Assembly: GCA_030842085.1 (NCBI GenBank)
Contig: JAUUSE010000001.1
Coordinates: 1 to 64,000 of the forward strand
Length of the DNA: 64,000 nucleotides
Direction: 5' to 3'
DNA from: Timburyella sp030842085
GTDB taxonomy: Bacteria > Bacillota > Clostridia > Oscillospirales > Acutalibacteraceae
Shown here: one piece after another, positions 17,227-25,550 of the stretch
Numbering within the stretch: the first letter of the stretch is position 1
Layout: each line of letters begins with the position of its first letter
Translations under genes and position numbers: made by a program
The notes under the pieces: model-generated
The model's input: only the letters and a program-made list of their open reading frames with translations
Databases searched by the model: none
Told to the model about the DNA's origin: nothing

Positions 17227-17255
17227 GCGCCCGGCAGCATAAAGCTGCCGGGCGC
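17227..17255 (-). terminator. GC-rich hairpin of mobile-element type
   Basis: A perfect 12-base stem, GCGCCCGGCAGC with its complement, five-base loop ATAAA, directly upstream of the truncated sigma gene. Its G+C content is unlike the neighbouring chromosome. Confidence 0.55.
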
Positions 17256-17369
17256 AGGGTGGCACCAAGTGCGATTTTCACTTTTTCGGCTTTTGGATAA
17301 ACCGTTGCTTTTTCATCACTTGCCCCTTATAACCGCGCATTTCGAGCAAAACAAATACGTCAATTATAT

Positions 17370-18269
17370 CTATTCTGTCTCTTTTATTCTCTGGAAAATC
17401 GAATCGATCATGCGCGGGAACGAACAGGCCGCGTTGTCAGGAGATAAATCCAGTCTATCGTGGAGAAAGCGGCCAAATCGATATGAACGCAGACAATGAG
17501 CAATATATTCTTCTACGGCCCTTTTAGCATCATCTCCCACTTCCGTACCAATATCCTCAAGGGAAATCTTGAACTGTGGGTAAGAAGCATTGACGGCCTC
17601 TCTTACCGCCTTGTCAATCACGACACCGCAGTCTTCCAATCCGGCGTTTTTCCATGTCCGAGTCGAACACAAAAAGCGCCCGCCCTCCTTTGTGAAGCGA
17701 TCTATGATAAAAATGCTATGCGGAACATGAAAATGCAGGAATTTACTGCAAAAAGAGACTTGATTCCGATAAACAAGGCTTTCATAAATGCCCGCATTAT
17801 GTTTTCGATCATATTGCTCCGAGGCAGCCTTGAACATTTCGTTAAACAGGGCCACGCACATGATGCCCTGCTTCAGCCGTTCGATATCTCCCGGTGTGCC
17901 GTCAAAACGAAGGGGAGAAAGCTCTTTCAGGCACGCTGTCAGTTTCGGATAGCGCCCGTCATTGCACAGAAATGCGGCTGTTTCCCGAAAATATTTTCCC
18001 GTACCGTCACCGCGGGTTTCCAGATCTTTTTCTTTGCCAGCGCCGCGGTCATCCTTTTTTCTGTAATACCGCCGTTCCGGTGAGGCGGCATAGGAACGCC
18101 CGATCAGCCAGATTTTATCTGCCAGCCGCTTTGGTTCGCCCCACGGATTTTTATTTGGTTCGCACATATCATAAAGGATTTGATTGCCGAATGTGTTTTT
18201 TCTGTTATATCTCTGAAATCCCAGCAGCAGCCCGGACAGGGCATTTTCTATCGATTTGATGCTGTCCAT
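17370..18269 (-). CDS. unrecognised protein inside the mobile-element relic
   Basis: The 299-residue soluble protein starts at an ATG seven bases after AGGAGG (an earlier ATG is too close to that site). Features: MDSIKSIENALSG start, KIWLIGRSYAASPERR near residue 45, a charged KKDDRGAGKEKD insert, CSKFLHFHVPHSIFIIDR near residue 180, and a C-terminal helical part with conserved-looking RSYRFGRFLHDRLD. The SKFLHFH...IDR block recalls proteins seen in restriction and abortive-infection loci, but I cannot name a family. It sits between a truncated sigma factor and a truncated recombinase, and GC-rich hairpins flank it. Inference: cargo of the lost element, possibly defence related. It is intact, unlike its neighbours. 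Confidence 0.7.
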   Translation of the reverse strand: MDSIKSIENALSGLLLGFQRYNRKNTFGNQILYDMCEPNKNPWGEPKRLADKIWLIGRSYAASPERRYYRKKDDRGAGKEKDLETRGDGTGKYFRETAAFLCNDGRYPKLTACLKELSPLRFDGTPGDIERLKQGIMCVALFNEMFKAASEQYDRKHNAGIYESLVYRNQVSFCSKFLHFHVPHSIFIIDRFTKEGGRFLCSTRTWKNAGLEDCGVVIDKAVREAVNASYPQFKISLEDIGTEVGDDAKRAVEEYIAHCLRSYRFGRFLHDRLDLSPDNAACSFPRMIDSIFQRIKETE

Positions 18270-18319
18270 TTGCATTCCTCCTAAAAAATTGATAGTGGAT
18301 ATTGAGTTAACACGGGCGT

Positions 18320-18348
18320 ATAGCGGCAGGCAGCACACCTGCCGCTAT
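18320..18348. repeat. hairpin upstream of the cargo gene
   Basis: ATAGCGGCAGG / CCTGCCGCTAT, seven-base loop, about 50 bases before the start of the minus-strand cargo gene. No T run; it may be an operator or an element-borne structure. Confidence 0.4.
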
Positions 18349-18446
18349 CCAGTCTCTACTGTTTAGTTTGCTTTATTTTTCTGAGCAACACCGTTTACTC
18401 ATATTGTTGTTACGTTACAGCTTACTGTTTAATCCAATCCACAGTA

Positions 18447-19319
18447 TATTCCAAGTCCAACAAGCTGAAAAAGAGATTGAAAAACGATCCCGAAAATATT
18501 CTCATATTTGAAAATACCCACGAAGCCATCATAGACCGCAAGACTTTTGAGTTGGTACAAAAGCATTTTGCAGGAAGAAAGCGCCCGGACAAGCAGGGGG
18601 AGATGGACAAGTATGCAGGCTATCTTTTCTGCGGGGAATGCGGCAGCCGGTTATATCTGCACAGAGGAAAAACCATAAAGCCGGAAAACAATAATTTTCA
18701 GTGCGGAGGTTTCCAAAGACGGACAACCGACTGCACTGCACATTATATCCGGGAAAATGTCCTTGACCAAATCGTGCTGCACAATCTGAAAACGGTAACA
18801 GCGTATGCGAGAGAACAGCCGGAAGAATTTTATGCTATGGCAGCGCAAAACGGTGAAGCCGAAGCAAAAAAGTTCTACCAAACTGCAGAGCGTGAAAAGG
18901 CACGGATTGAAAGGCGAATCAAAGAGTTAGACAACATCATCCGCTGTCTGTATGAGGATCGGGTAACGGGAAGAATCACGCCCGAACGGTACGATGTGAT
19001 GGCCGGCGGATACGAGCAGGAACAGGCAGAGTTGCGGCAGGAGCTGCAATCCATTACCGAGCGCATCGATCAAATGGATATGCGGGAAAAATGCATACAG
19101 GAATTTATGGACAAAGCAAAATCTTATATCGAGATGCCCAAGCTGACACCCGAACTGCTGCGGGTATTTGTCCGCAGGATTGAGGTATACGAGAAACCGG
19201 AAAAGTATTCCCGCACTTGTGGAAACCCAATTGTTATTCACTATGCATTCCAGTTACCCGAGCAGAACGGTATGCCCGCTATTGAAGTCCTCGCACGTCC
19301 CACAGCAATGACTGCTTAA
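18447..19319 (+). pseudogene. C-terminal fragment of a large serine recombinase
   Basis: The frame from about 18447 encodes YSKSNKLKKR, then IFENTHEAIIDRKTFELVQ, a recombinase zinc-ribbon (CGECGSRLYLHRG...CGGF...C, about residues 60-100 of the fragment), a long coiled coil and a typical C-terminus. Large serine recombinases have about 250 further N-terminal residues with the catalytic Ser; these are absent, and upstream sequence does not encode them. There is no ATG and no ribosome-binding site, only an in-frame TTG at 18477. It is the right-end remnant of an integrative element of the Tn4451/Tn1549 type. Confidence 0.8.
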
Positions 19320-19325
19320 AAAGCA

Positions 19326-19356
19326 GTACCCGGAAAGCATTCTGCTTTCCGGGTAC
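19326..19356 (+). terminator. hairpin after the recombinase fragment
   Basis: A 14-base perfect stem, GTACCCGGAAAGCA with its complement, three-base loop. No T run follows, but it sits where the recombinase terminator would be. Confidence 0.55.
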
Positions 19357-19499
19357 ATACTACATACATTCTCCGTTAACGATATCTCGCAAAGCTGGTG
19401 GATGTTTTTTTATGCGAACAAAGCTATTCTCCTCACAGATGTGTAAAGCGCATAATACACTCTGTCAGCCGCACTTCGACTGCTGATTGCCGCCTGTAA

Positions 19500-19775
19500 A
19501 CAGGCCGACCTTATTATTTAAGATAAAACGCTTTCATGTCAGCTGTTCGCCTAATTCGTTCCTCACAATACATCTCGCTATGCGGCGGGCAATTTTGCCC
19601 GCCGCATCCACGAAGTATACGAGGCATCAGAGCTCCCAGCTTAGATATTTCTATTTTTGCTCCCACATTTTTCATATTTATTTCGTGTGTGATAGACTGT
19701 TTATGCCGTTCATACTCATCAGAATGTCCGCCTTATCGCTTAAGCTCTCCAAACACACGCGCTAGGCGCGTGGGT
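19500..19775 (-). mobile_element. IS200/IS605-type relic with large internal deletion
   Basis: On the minus strand, an end-type hairpin (CACGCGC-TAG-GCGCGTG, 19756-19772) precedes the start of a TnpA-like gene, and its tail follows after a large deletion. Overall it is only about 275 bases, so the element is dead unless mobilised in trans. The exact right end is uncertain; small hairpins near 19460-19505 may belong to it. Confidence 0.5.
19534..19719 (-). pseudogene. IS200-type transposase remnant
   Basis: ATG at 19719 opens MSMNGINSLSHTK, the typical N-terminus of IS200-family TnpA, then stops at once (TAA at 19678-19680). A second frame (about 19617 to 19534) reads YFVDAAGKIARRIARCIVRNELGEQ, like the TnpA C-terminus (YYVDTVG...YIxNQL). 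About 100 residues between them, including the HUH motif, are missing. A single internal deletion plus point decay explains both parts. Confidence 0.5.
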
Positions 19776-19787
19776 TTACGATACAAA

Positions 19788-19816
19788 AAAAGCCGGCGAC
19801 TTAAGCACCGGCTTTT
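19788..19816 (-). terminator. minus-strand terminator
   Basis: AAAAGCCGG / CCGGCTTTT, with seven Ts after the stem on the minus strand. It lies 220 bases downstream of mrnC. Confidence 0.65.
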
Positions 19817-20039
19817 GTAGGCATCTTTTAGCTGCCAAAATAATCATTTTATCAGTAGATATAATCTGCGCTTTAAGCATCTCACAGCAGCCGCATAATG
19901 TCACGCTTTGGCGCCTGCAGAAATCCTGCCTATCAGTATATTTTCAGTATTGTCAAAGCGCTGCTGTATGCTTCGTTTATATTCTGCTGCTTACCAATGA
20001 TTGCAATATGACTGCCCAATAGGCTTTATCTATATTTTG

Positions 20040-20435
20040 TCAGTCGCTGAAAATCACTTTCAGCAGCTCGTCTATTCTCTCGTGCTGATTTTTAAGATAA
20101 AGATATCCCATAAGGCACTCGAGAGCGGTGGCGGCATGATACTCCGCCGTGCTTGAGCTTTTTGGCGTGCGTATGGTGTGCATATTGCGTCCTCTGCGGA
20201 ATATGTCGGACTCTTTTTCGCTAAGCAGCGGCAGTATTTTTCCCGCGGCAGCAGCCTGAGCAGAGGCCGACACAAGCTGTGCCGCCCTGTTGTGCAGAGT
20301 GTTCGCCGGCAAATCCCCGGACACAGCAAGCATAGTGCGCACCGCTAATGAATATACCGCGTCGCCGACAAAGGCCAGCGCCGCCGGACTGAGCCTTTCG
20401 GCGTTTACTTCTTCTTTTATTAAGTTTATGGGCAA
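20040..20435 (-). CDS. mrnC: Mini-ribonuclease 3
   Basis: The 131-residue protein has the RNase III-like helical fold without a dsRNA-binding domain. LSPAALAFVGDAVYSLAVRTM holds the catalytic Asp of the FVGDAVY motif, and the ECLMGYLYL near the end holds the acidic EXLMGYLYL motif. In Bacillota it trims 23S rRNA precursor ends. The start is TTG at 20435, supported by an AGGAG about ten bases upstream; no ATG fits. It lies 395 bases downstream of obg with no obvious terminator between. Confidence 0.9.
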   Translation of the reverse strand: MPINLIKEEVNAERLSPAALAFVGDAVYSLAVRTMLAVSGDLPANTLHNRAAQLVSASAQAAAAGKILPLLSEKESDIFRRGRNMHTIRTPKSSSTAEYHAATALECLMGYLYLKNQHERIDELLKVIFSD

Positions 20436-20830
20436 GCAGCCTCATCTCCTGTTTTTCTTTTATTTTTCAGCCGGCAGAACCTGCATTTTAAATCCTTTGC
20501 GTGTGCCAGTTTTGCCACGTCGGCAAATATGTGTACACTAAGTCCATTAAAATCACCCAAAAAATGGGGATGCAAGCGCATTTGCAAAACTAAACTTTAA
20601 AGCACTGATTTTTCAGGGGATTTATACCCAGACTTATCAATCCAGATGCTGAGTTTTAAGTCGGCTTGACAAAGAAAATAAACGGCATTGACGCCATACC
20701 AAATATTGCAAGGATTTAAGAATACAATAATCACTATTTTTCGACTTCTGTGCTTATCACAGTAAATTTGAGACGCTATCTCTAACGGCTTTCATCCGGC
20801 TGCATAGAGAAGCATATACCTTTTGTGCGA
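20436..20830. other. spacer between obg and mrnC
   Basis: 395 bases; I see no gene, promoter of consensus quality or strong hairpin. Confidence 0.4.
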
Positions 20831-22099
20831 TTAGTTTACATAATCAAATTCAAAATCGAAAATCCGCACGGTATCTCCGTCCTTAACACCCTGACGTTTA
20901 AGCTCTTCGATAATTCCGCTCATATTGAGAACCTTTTGGAAATACTGCAGTGACTCGTAATCCTCTGGATTAATATCGTTCATTATACGCACAAGCCACG
21001 GTGCGTCCACAATAAATGCATCGTTTTCTTTCTTTACGGTAAAGGCGCGGCTGTTGCGGGTGAGAAAGTCGTCTTCTTCAATATCCGGCTCGTAAATCTT
21101 TATTGGGGGCAGATGCTGTATCATTGTAAACACCTCGTTTACAAGCGCCCTTGTGCCATCTGCAATCGCCGCCATTATGCGGAAAACCTTTAGTCCCTTG
21201 CTGTTTATATATTTCTCAAATCGCTCAATATCCTCGTCGGAGGCAAGGTCGCATTTGTTTGCGGCTACTACCTGCGGACGCTCAAGCAGCTCGCCGCTGT
21301 AAGCCGCCAGCTCCTTATTTATCGCCTCAAAGTCCTCTATCGGGTCGCGGCCCTCGCTGCCGGAAACGTCGACTACATGTATAAACATGCGGCACCTGTC
21401 AATATGACGCAGAAACCTATGACCCAGCCCGGCGCCCTCTCCGGCGCCTTCAATCAGGCCGGGGATGTCCGCCATTACAAAAGAGCTGCCGTCGCCTATG
21501 CTGACCACGCCAAGCGTAGGATTAAGGGTAGTAAAATGATAGTTTGCGATTTTAGGGCGCGCTTGGCTTACTACTGAAAGCAGCGTAGATTTGCCCACGT
21601 TTGGAAAACCAATTATTCCAACATCGGCAATAAGCTTAAGCTCAAGTATAACCTCTTTTTCCTCGCCCGGAATACCGGCCTTGGCAAAGCGCGGAATTTG
21701 CCGTGTTGCTGTTGCAAATTTTTTATTGCCAAAGCCGCCGCGGCCGCCGCGCAGTACTGTTACACGCTCATCGCGCGACATATCGCAGATAATTCTGCCG
21801 CTTTCGGCGTCTTTTATAAGCGTGCCTCGCGGCACCTTAATTATCAGATTTGCACCGCCCTTGCCGTAGCAGTTGCCGCCGCGGCCGTTTTCTCCGTTTT
21901 GGGCAATAAACTTCCGCTTATACCTGAAGTCTACAAGCGTATTCATATTATTGTCAATTTCAAATATAACATCGCCGCCGCGGCCGCCGTCTCCGCCGTC
22001 GGGTCCGCCCGCAGCAACATATTTCTCCCTGTGGAAAGTAACGGCGCCATTGCCGCCGTCTCCTGCCTTTATTAATATTTTTGCCGTATCCACAAACAT
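20831..22099 (-). CDS. obg: GTPase Obg (CgtA)
   Basis: The 422-residue protein has a Gly-rich Obg fold (about residues 1-158, with many Gly in GGDGGRGG and GRGGNC stretches), a GTPase core with GFPNVGKSTLL (G1), DIPGLIEGA (G3) and NKCD (G4), and a C-terminal OCT domain ending FDFEFDYVN. It acts in 50S ribosome assembly and stress control. The start ATG of MFVDTAKI is chosen because GGTGAT lies six bases before it; an upstream extension of 35 codons is open but not conserved. It follows rplU-prp-rpmA as in most Bacillota, but a terminator after rpmA and a 430-base gap suggest a separate transcript. Confidence 0.95.
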   Translation of the reverse strand: MFVDTAKILIKAGDGGNGAVTFHREKYVAAGGPDGGDGGRGGDVIFEIDNNMNTLVDFRYKRKFIAQNGENGRGGNCYGKGGANLIIKVPRGTLIKDAESGRIICDMSRDERVTVLRGGRGGFGNKKFATATRQIPRFAKAGIPGEEKEVILELKLIADVGIIGFPNVGKSTLLSVVSQARPKIANYHFTTLNPTLGVVSIGDGSSFVMADIPGLIEGAGEGAGLGHRFLRHIDRCRMFIHVVDVSGSEGRDPIEDFEAINKELAAYSGELLERPQVVAANKCDLASDEDIERFEKYINSKGLKVFRIMAAIADGTRALVNEVFTMIQHLPPIKIYEPDIEEDDFLTRNSRAFTVKKENDAFIVDAPWLVRIMNDINPEDYESLQYFQKVLNMSGIIEELKRQGVKDGDTVRIFDFEFDYVN

Positions 22100-22500
22100 A
22101 TTTATCACCATACCCGCTGCGATTAAAATCTGATTTGCATATATTTTGCTCGGCCTGTGCGTTATAATGCGGCAGCACTTAAAAGCACAGGACAATATCG
22201 ACAATTTTGCTTAGCTTTAAGCGTAAGCCGTTATTTATAAGCTGCCTGCTGCTTATAAAGCTATAAATCACTTAGCAGCAGTGCGCCGCCATTTAATTAT
22301 GTCATGATAGTGTGGTGTATTTTATCACATCAGCGCTTTTGCATTGATAAAGGCGGCAAAACCGCTGTCACAAAATGACCGCCGTAACTTAACAAAGCTT
22401 ATTTATAGAGCACCATATACATTACGCATTTTAATGATTTGATTGTCCGTATTATTTACAATATTGCAAACTGCAGTGAAAAATCGACATAAACAAAAAA
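22100..22500. other. region upstream of obg
   Basis: About 400 bases, presumably holding the obg promoter; I found no near-consensus match and no gene. Confidence 0.4.
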
Positions 22501-22518
22501 GCCGGGATATACCCGGCT
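22494..22518 (-). terminator. terminator after rpmA
   Basis: AGCCGGG/CCCGGCT stem followed on the minus strand by TTTTTTG. Confidence 0.8.
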
Positions 22519-22529
22519 AAAGGTTGATT

Positions 22530-22814
22530 TTATTCTTCCACCGCGTATACGCTTACCTTGCGGCGTTTGCGGTCATAGCGCTCAAACTTAACCTTACCGT
22601 CGATAAGGGCGAACAAAGTGTCGTCAGAGCCACGGCCTACGTTCTCACCCGGATGAATGTGTGTGCCGCGCTGCCTTATAAGTATGTTGCCGGCAAGCAC
22701 GAACTGACCGTCGGCGCGCTTGAGGCCAAGACGCTTGGACTCAGAATCGCGGCCGTTCTTTGTTGAACCCATTCCCTTTTTATGAGCAAAAAGCTGTATA
22801 TTTATCTTAAGCAT
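22530..22814 (-). CDS. rpmA: 50S ribosomal protein L27, precursor form
   Basis: 94 residues beginning MLKINIQLFAHKKGMG. The first nine residues are the Bacillota-type N-terminal extension, expected to be removed by Prp after the Phe so that the mature tail (AHKKG) can reach the peptidyl-transferase centre. The start is the ATG with AAAGGA eight bases upstream. The protease gene lies directly upstream in the same operon. Confidence 0.95.
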   Translation of the reverse strand: MLKINIQLFAHKKGMGSTKNGRDSESKRLGLKRADGQFVLAGNILIRQRGTHIHPGENVGRGSDDTLFALIDGKVKFERYDRKRRKVSVYAVEE

Positions 22815-22846
22815 AGTCTTTTTCCTTTCTGTCATTGCCGGAGCTT

Positions 22847-23155
22847 TTATTCTCCTGACGTTATATGTTCGGGATACTGCTCGCTCAGCCCGTCTAAATG
22901 AAGCTTAAGGCCGTTGAGCAGTGCTCCGCATTTGTCAATATCCTTCTCCTGCAGCTTTAAGCTGAAGCAAGCGTCTTCTTCTGTTATATCAGCCTTTACA
23001 TCAAGCACGTCGGTTATAGTATTGGCAACCATATACACAGCGCTTGATACTGCCGCGCAAACAATGTCGCTGCCGCTTTCAGCATAGCCTGAGTGACCGT
23101 TGATTATAAATCCATATATTCCTTTTTCATTGGTAAGGAATTTATATTTCGTCAT
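22847..23155 (-). CDS. prp: ribosomal-processing cysteine protease Prp
   Basis: The 102-residue protein has the conserved GHSGYAESGSDIVCAAVS block; His21 and Cys33 form the expected catalytic pair. It cleaves the N-terminal extension of L27, encoded by the next gene. Its ATG lies inside the end of rplU, overlapping by 14 bases with GAGG only three bases upstream, so translation is probably coupled to rplU. Confidence 0.95.
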   Translation of the reverse strand: MTKYKFLTNEKGIYGFIINGHSGYAESGSDIVCAAVSSAVYMVANTITDVLDVKADITEEDACFSLKLQEKDIDKCGALLNGLKLHLDGLSEQYPEHITSGE

Positions 23156-23510
23156 TTTCCTCAGTCTTTTTAGCTGCTGCACGCTTTTTCTTGGGCTTTG
23201 CATCGCCTATTTCTTTAATAAGAACCTTGGAGTAAGGCTGTCTGTGACCAAGCTTGCGCTTTGAGTCATTCTTTGGTTTGTAGGTGAAGACCGTTACTTT
23301 CTTGCCCTTGCCATTTTTTACGATTTCGCCGGTTACAGTCATACCCTCAATAAAAGGAGTACCAAATTTCAGTCCGCTCTCATCGCCTACCGCAAGAACC
23401 TCATTAAACACTACGCTCTCGCCCTCAAGGCTGCCAAGCTTTTCAACGAAAATCTCGTCGCCGACCTGAACCTTATACTGCTTACCGCCGGTTTTTATAA
23501 CAGCATACAT
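23142..23510 (-). CDS. rplU: 50S ribosomal protein L21
   Basis: The 122-residue protein begins MYAVIKTGGKQYKVQVGD and has the GHRQPYSKVLIKEI motif. The last 20 residues form a Lys/Ala then Glu/Asn-rich extension beyond the usual end near residue 103. First gene of rplU-prp-rpmA, preceded by a structured leader and a strong promoter. Confidence 0.97.
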   Translation of the reverse strand: MYAVIKTGGKQYKVQVGDEIFVEKLGSLEGESVVFNEVLAVGDESGLKFGTPFIEGMTVTGEIVKNGKGKKVTVFTYKPKNDSKRKLGHRQPYSKVLIKEIGDAKPKKKRAAAKKTEENDEI

Positions 23511-23587
23511 ATTTTTTACCTGCCTATTTCAGTCTCGCTACCACAGGCGGGGAAAACCCACTTAAATTAAGCCTGCGTATATGCGGC
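23511..23587 (-). ncRNA. candidate L21 leader
   Basis: The 77-base transcript leader can fold several hairpins, including GTGGG-TTTT-CCCCGC and GCAGGC...GCCTGT pairs, and ends GGCAGGT just before the start codon. Known family: ribosomal protein L21 leaders, thought to be autoregulatory, precede rplU in Bacillota. Assignment rests on position and partial pattern. Confidence 0.45.
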
Positions 23588-23593
23588 TTTAGA

Positions 23594-23622
23594 AGTATAG
23601 CACAAACCCGCGAATTTGTCAA
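23594..23622 (-). promoter_or_regulatory. promoter of rplU-prp-rpmA
   Basis: On the minus strand: TTGACA (23617-23622), 17 bases, TATACT (23594-23599) with an upstream TG. Confidence 0.8.
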
Positions 23623-23889
23623 TAAATTTCTATTTTATTTTCTTTATTTATAGGCGCTGTATCTCTTGTTTTTATTGTTGTCAAAATGCAAGAAGTTAGC
23701 GTGGAAAGGTTAGGAAACGCAGCTCTGTAAATATAGACTTACTTAGCTATTGTTCCTCTATATAATGTCTGAGAATAGAATATTTTTCTATTGAACGGCT
23801 CTCTGCCTAAAAATATTGATTCTTAGTTTAAAGTAATATCATTGTAAGCACAGTTATTTACTTTATGCTGCTAAGGGAAAATTTCCTAA

Positions 23890-24365
23890 TTATAGTATTT
23901 TTTCCATTCCTATTTTTTGAATTTTAAGTCCAACTTTTTTGTAAAATTTTACAGCATTAACATTATCGGCCCATACATTAAGTGTTACGTTGTAATAATT
24001 GTGCTTCTTCGCATAATCAATAGCATACTCATAAAGCGATTTCCCGATATGTTCGCCGCGAAACGCCTCGTCGACACATAAATCGTCGATATAAAGTGTT
24101 TTATATCAGTCATATTGCTGTCGTTTATATACTGCTTGTGCACACAAAATACATAGCCTAGAACTTTTCCAGCCTTATCAGCAACAAAAACCGGAGTTTT
24201 ATCATCTGCTATTATTTTTTTGAGTTCGTCGTCGCTATATTTCTTTGCGCCTGCTTTAAATAAATCGGGACGAACGTCGCTATGTACTTTATTTACCTCA
24301 AATAGCAGCTTATCGATATCAGATATATCATATTCTTCTGCACGACGTATAGTAAATTCTTTCAT
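23890..24365 (-). pseudogene. GNAT acetyltransferase interrupted by a one-base frameshift
   Basis: The first frame encodes 126 residues: MKEFTIRRAEEYDISDIDKL, then FVADKAGKVLGYVFCVHKQYI, ending in nonsense after SNMTDIK. A +1 frame continues the protein with TLYIDDLCVDEAFRGEHIGKS, then NVWADNVNAVKFYKKVGLK and a natural stop at 23890. RGEHIGKSL is the acetyl-CoA-binding loop, so the break (an A run at 24099-24102, one A short) destroys the active enzyme unless it is a sequencing error or is read by slippage. It lies 35 bases downstream of the adenine methylase gene and probably shared its transcript. Confidence 0.8.
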
Positions 24366-24400
24366 ATGCTTTTTATTTCTCCATTAGCAATTATTTTGGT

Positions 24401-25471
24401 TCAGTAGTTGCTGATAAGCAATTCCTTAATTTTTCCTCGTGCACTGCCCTTGCAATTAATCATTCGAGCGGATGCAACCTTTCTAATTTTACGGCCTGAA
24501 TATAACTTATCAAAAAAATCGTCGTCTGTATTTGAATTTTTTGGATCAGAATTGCTGATTAAAATTTTTGCGCATTTTTTATCCATTGCATCGGCAAACT
24601 GTGCAAGCTCAATTTGTTTATCATCATTAAATATAGTTTCGTTATAAGCCGTAAAGCTTGCAGTTTCCGTAATAGGCCTGTATGGAGGATCAAAATATAC
24701 AAATGTTTTCCTGTCTATAAAATCGGCGGCATCCCTGTAATCTCCGCATACAATAGTTATATTCTGTAATTTTTCAGAAGCGGCGTAAAGGTTTTTCTCG
24801 TCACATATAAGCGGAGTTTTATATGCACCCATAGGAACGTTGAACAACCCCTTCTTATTTACGCGGAACAAGCCGTTAAAGCAAGTTTTGTTGAGAAATA
24901 ACATCAATGCGGCCTTTTCTATATTTACAGTTTTATAAGTATTAATTTTTAAATCGTTAAAACGCTTACGCTTCATAATATAATAATCTTTTCTTGAGTC
25001 GGTGTCCAAAGGCCAAAATTCGCTTTGCATCGAGGAAAGCAGTTTAATCAAAACGTCAACATCGTCACGTACAATACAATATGTATTAATCAGCTCAGCA
25101 TTTATATCGCTGATATAAACTTCATCTAAATCATATTTATTGAGAATATCAAATAAAACCGCGCCGCCGCCAACAAACGGCTCGGCATATTTTGTAATTG
25201 TACCGTCAGCAAATGGATAATATTTTTCTATTTCATAGAGAAGGCGGCTCTTGCCTCCAGCCCACTTTAAAAATGGCTTTGCAGCCTTTCCTTTGCTTTT
25301 GATATATTGAGTGCTTTCTATATCTTCCGGCTTCTTGGTAGTTTCAGGGATAATCCACATGTCGCCAAGCATGATGGCGTCTGGAATTCTCTTCTCAGAG
25401 CATAATATGGATACTTGTCTTTGAGAAATTCCCCATTTTTTAGCTGCTTCACGCGCAGATATATATCCCAT
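24401..25471 (-). CDS. D12-class DNA adenine methylase with N-terminal helix-turn-helix
   Basis: The 356-residue protein has an N-terminal HTH of about 50 residues (ISAREAAKKWGISQRQVSIL, then a GDMWIIPE wing) joined by a linker to a Dam/DpnM-type methylase: FLKWAGGKSRLL (67-78, AdoMet binding), EPFVGGGAVLFDI, CFNGLFRVNKKG and DPPY near 260 (catalysis). It probably methylates N6 of adenine in a GATC-like site. No restriction endonuclease is adjacent, so it looks like an orphan enzyme; the HTH could target it or let it regulate itself. The downstream GNAT gene is broken. Confidence 0.9.
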   Translation of the reverse strand: MGYISAREAAKKWGISQRQVSILCSEKRIPDAIMLGDMWIIPETTKKPEDIESTQYIKSKGKAAKPFLKWAGGKSRLLYEIEKYYPFADGTITKYAEPFVGGGAVLFDILNKYDLDEVYISDINAELINTYCIVRDDVDVLIKLLSSMQSEFWPLDTDSRKDYYIMKRKRFNDLKINTYKTVNIEKAALMLFLNKTCFNGLFRVNKKGLFNVPMGAYKTPLICDEKNLYAASEKLQNITIVCGDYRDAADFIDRKTFVYFDPPYRPITETASFTAYNETIFNDDKQIELAQFADAMDKKCAKILISNSDPKNSNTDDDFFDKLYSGRKIRKVASARMINCKGSARGKIKELLISNY

Positions 25472-25550
25472 TGCCGGCCTCCAATAGTACGATGTTACAA
25501 CACTTATCTCTTATTATATTCTAAACCACGAACAATAGCAATATAGTTTC

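Larger units (their letters stand above)
19320..20039. other. gene-free region holding mobile-element debris
   Basis: It holds the recombinase-end hairpin, the IS200-type relic, the terminator at 19788-19816 and about 220 further bases before the mrnC stop. No intact gene. Confidence 0.5.

Noticed and set aside
17496..18259. Plus-strand open frames opposite the cargo gene
   Set aside because: They are antisense to a frame with a better start signal and domain-like sequence, and lack starts of their own.
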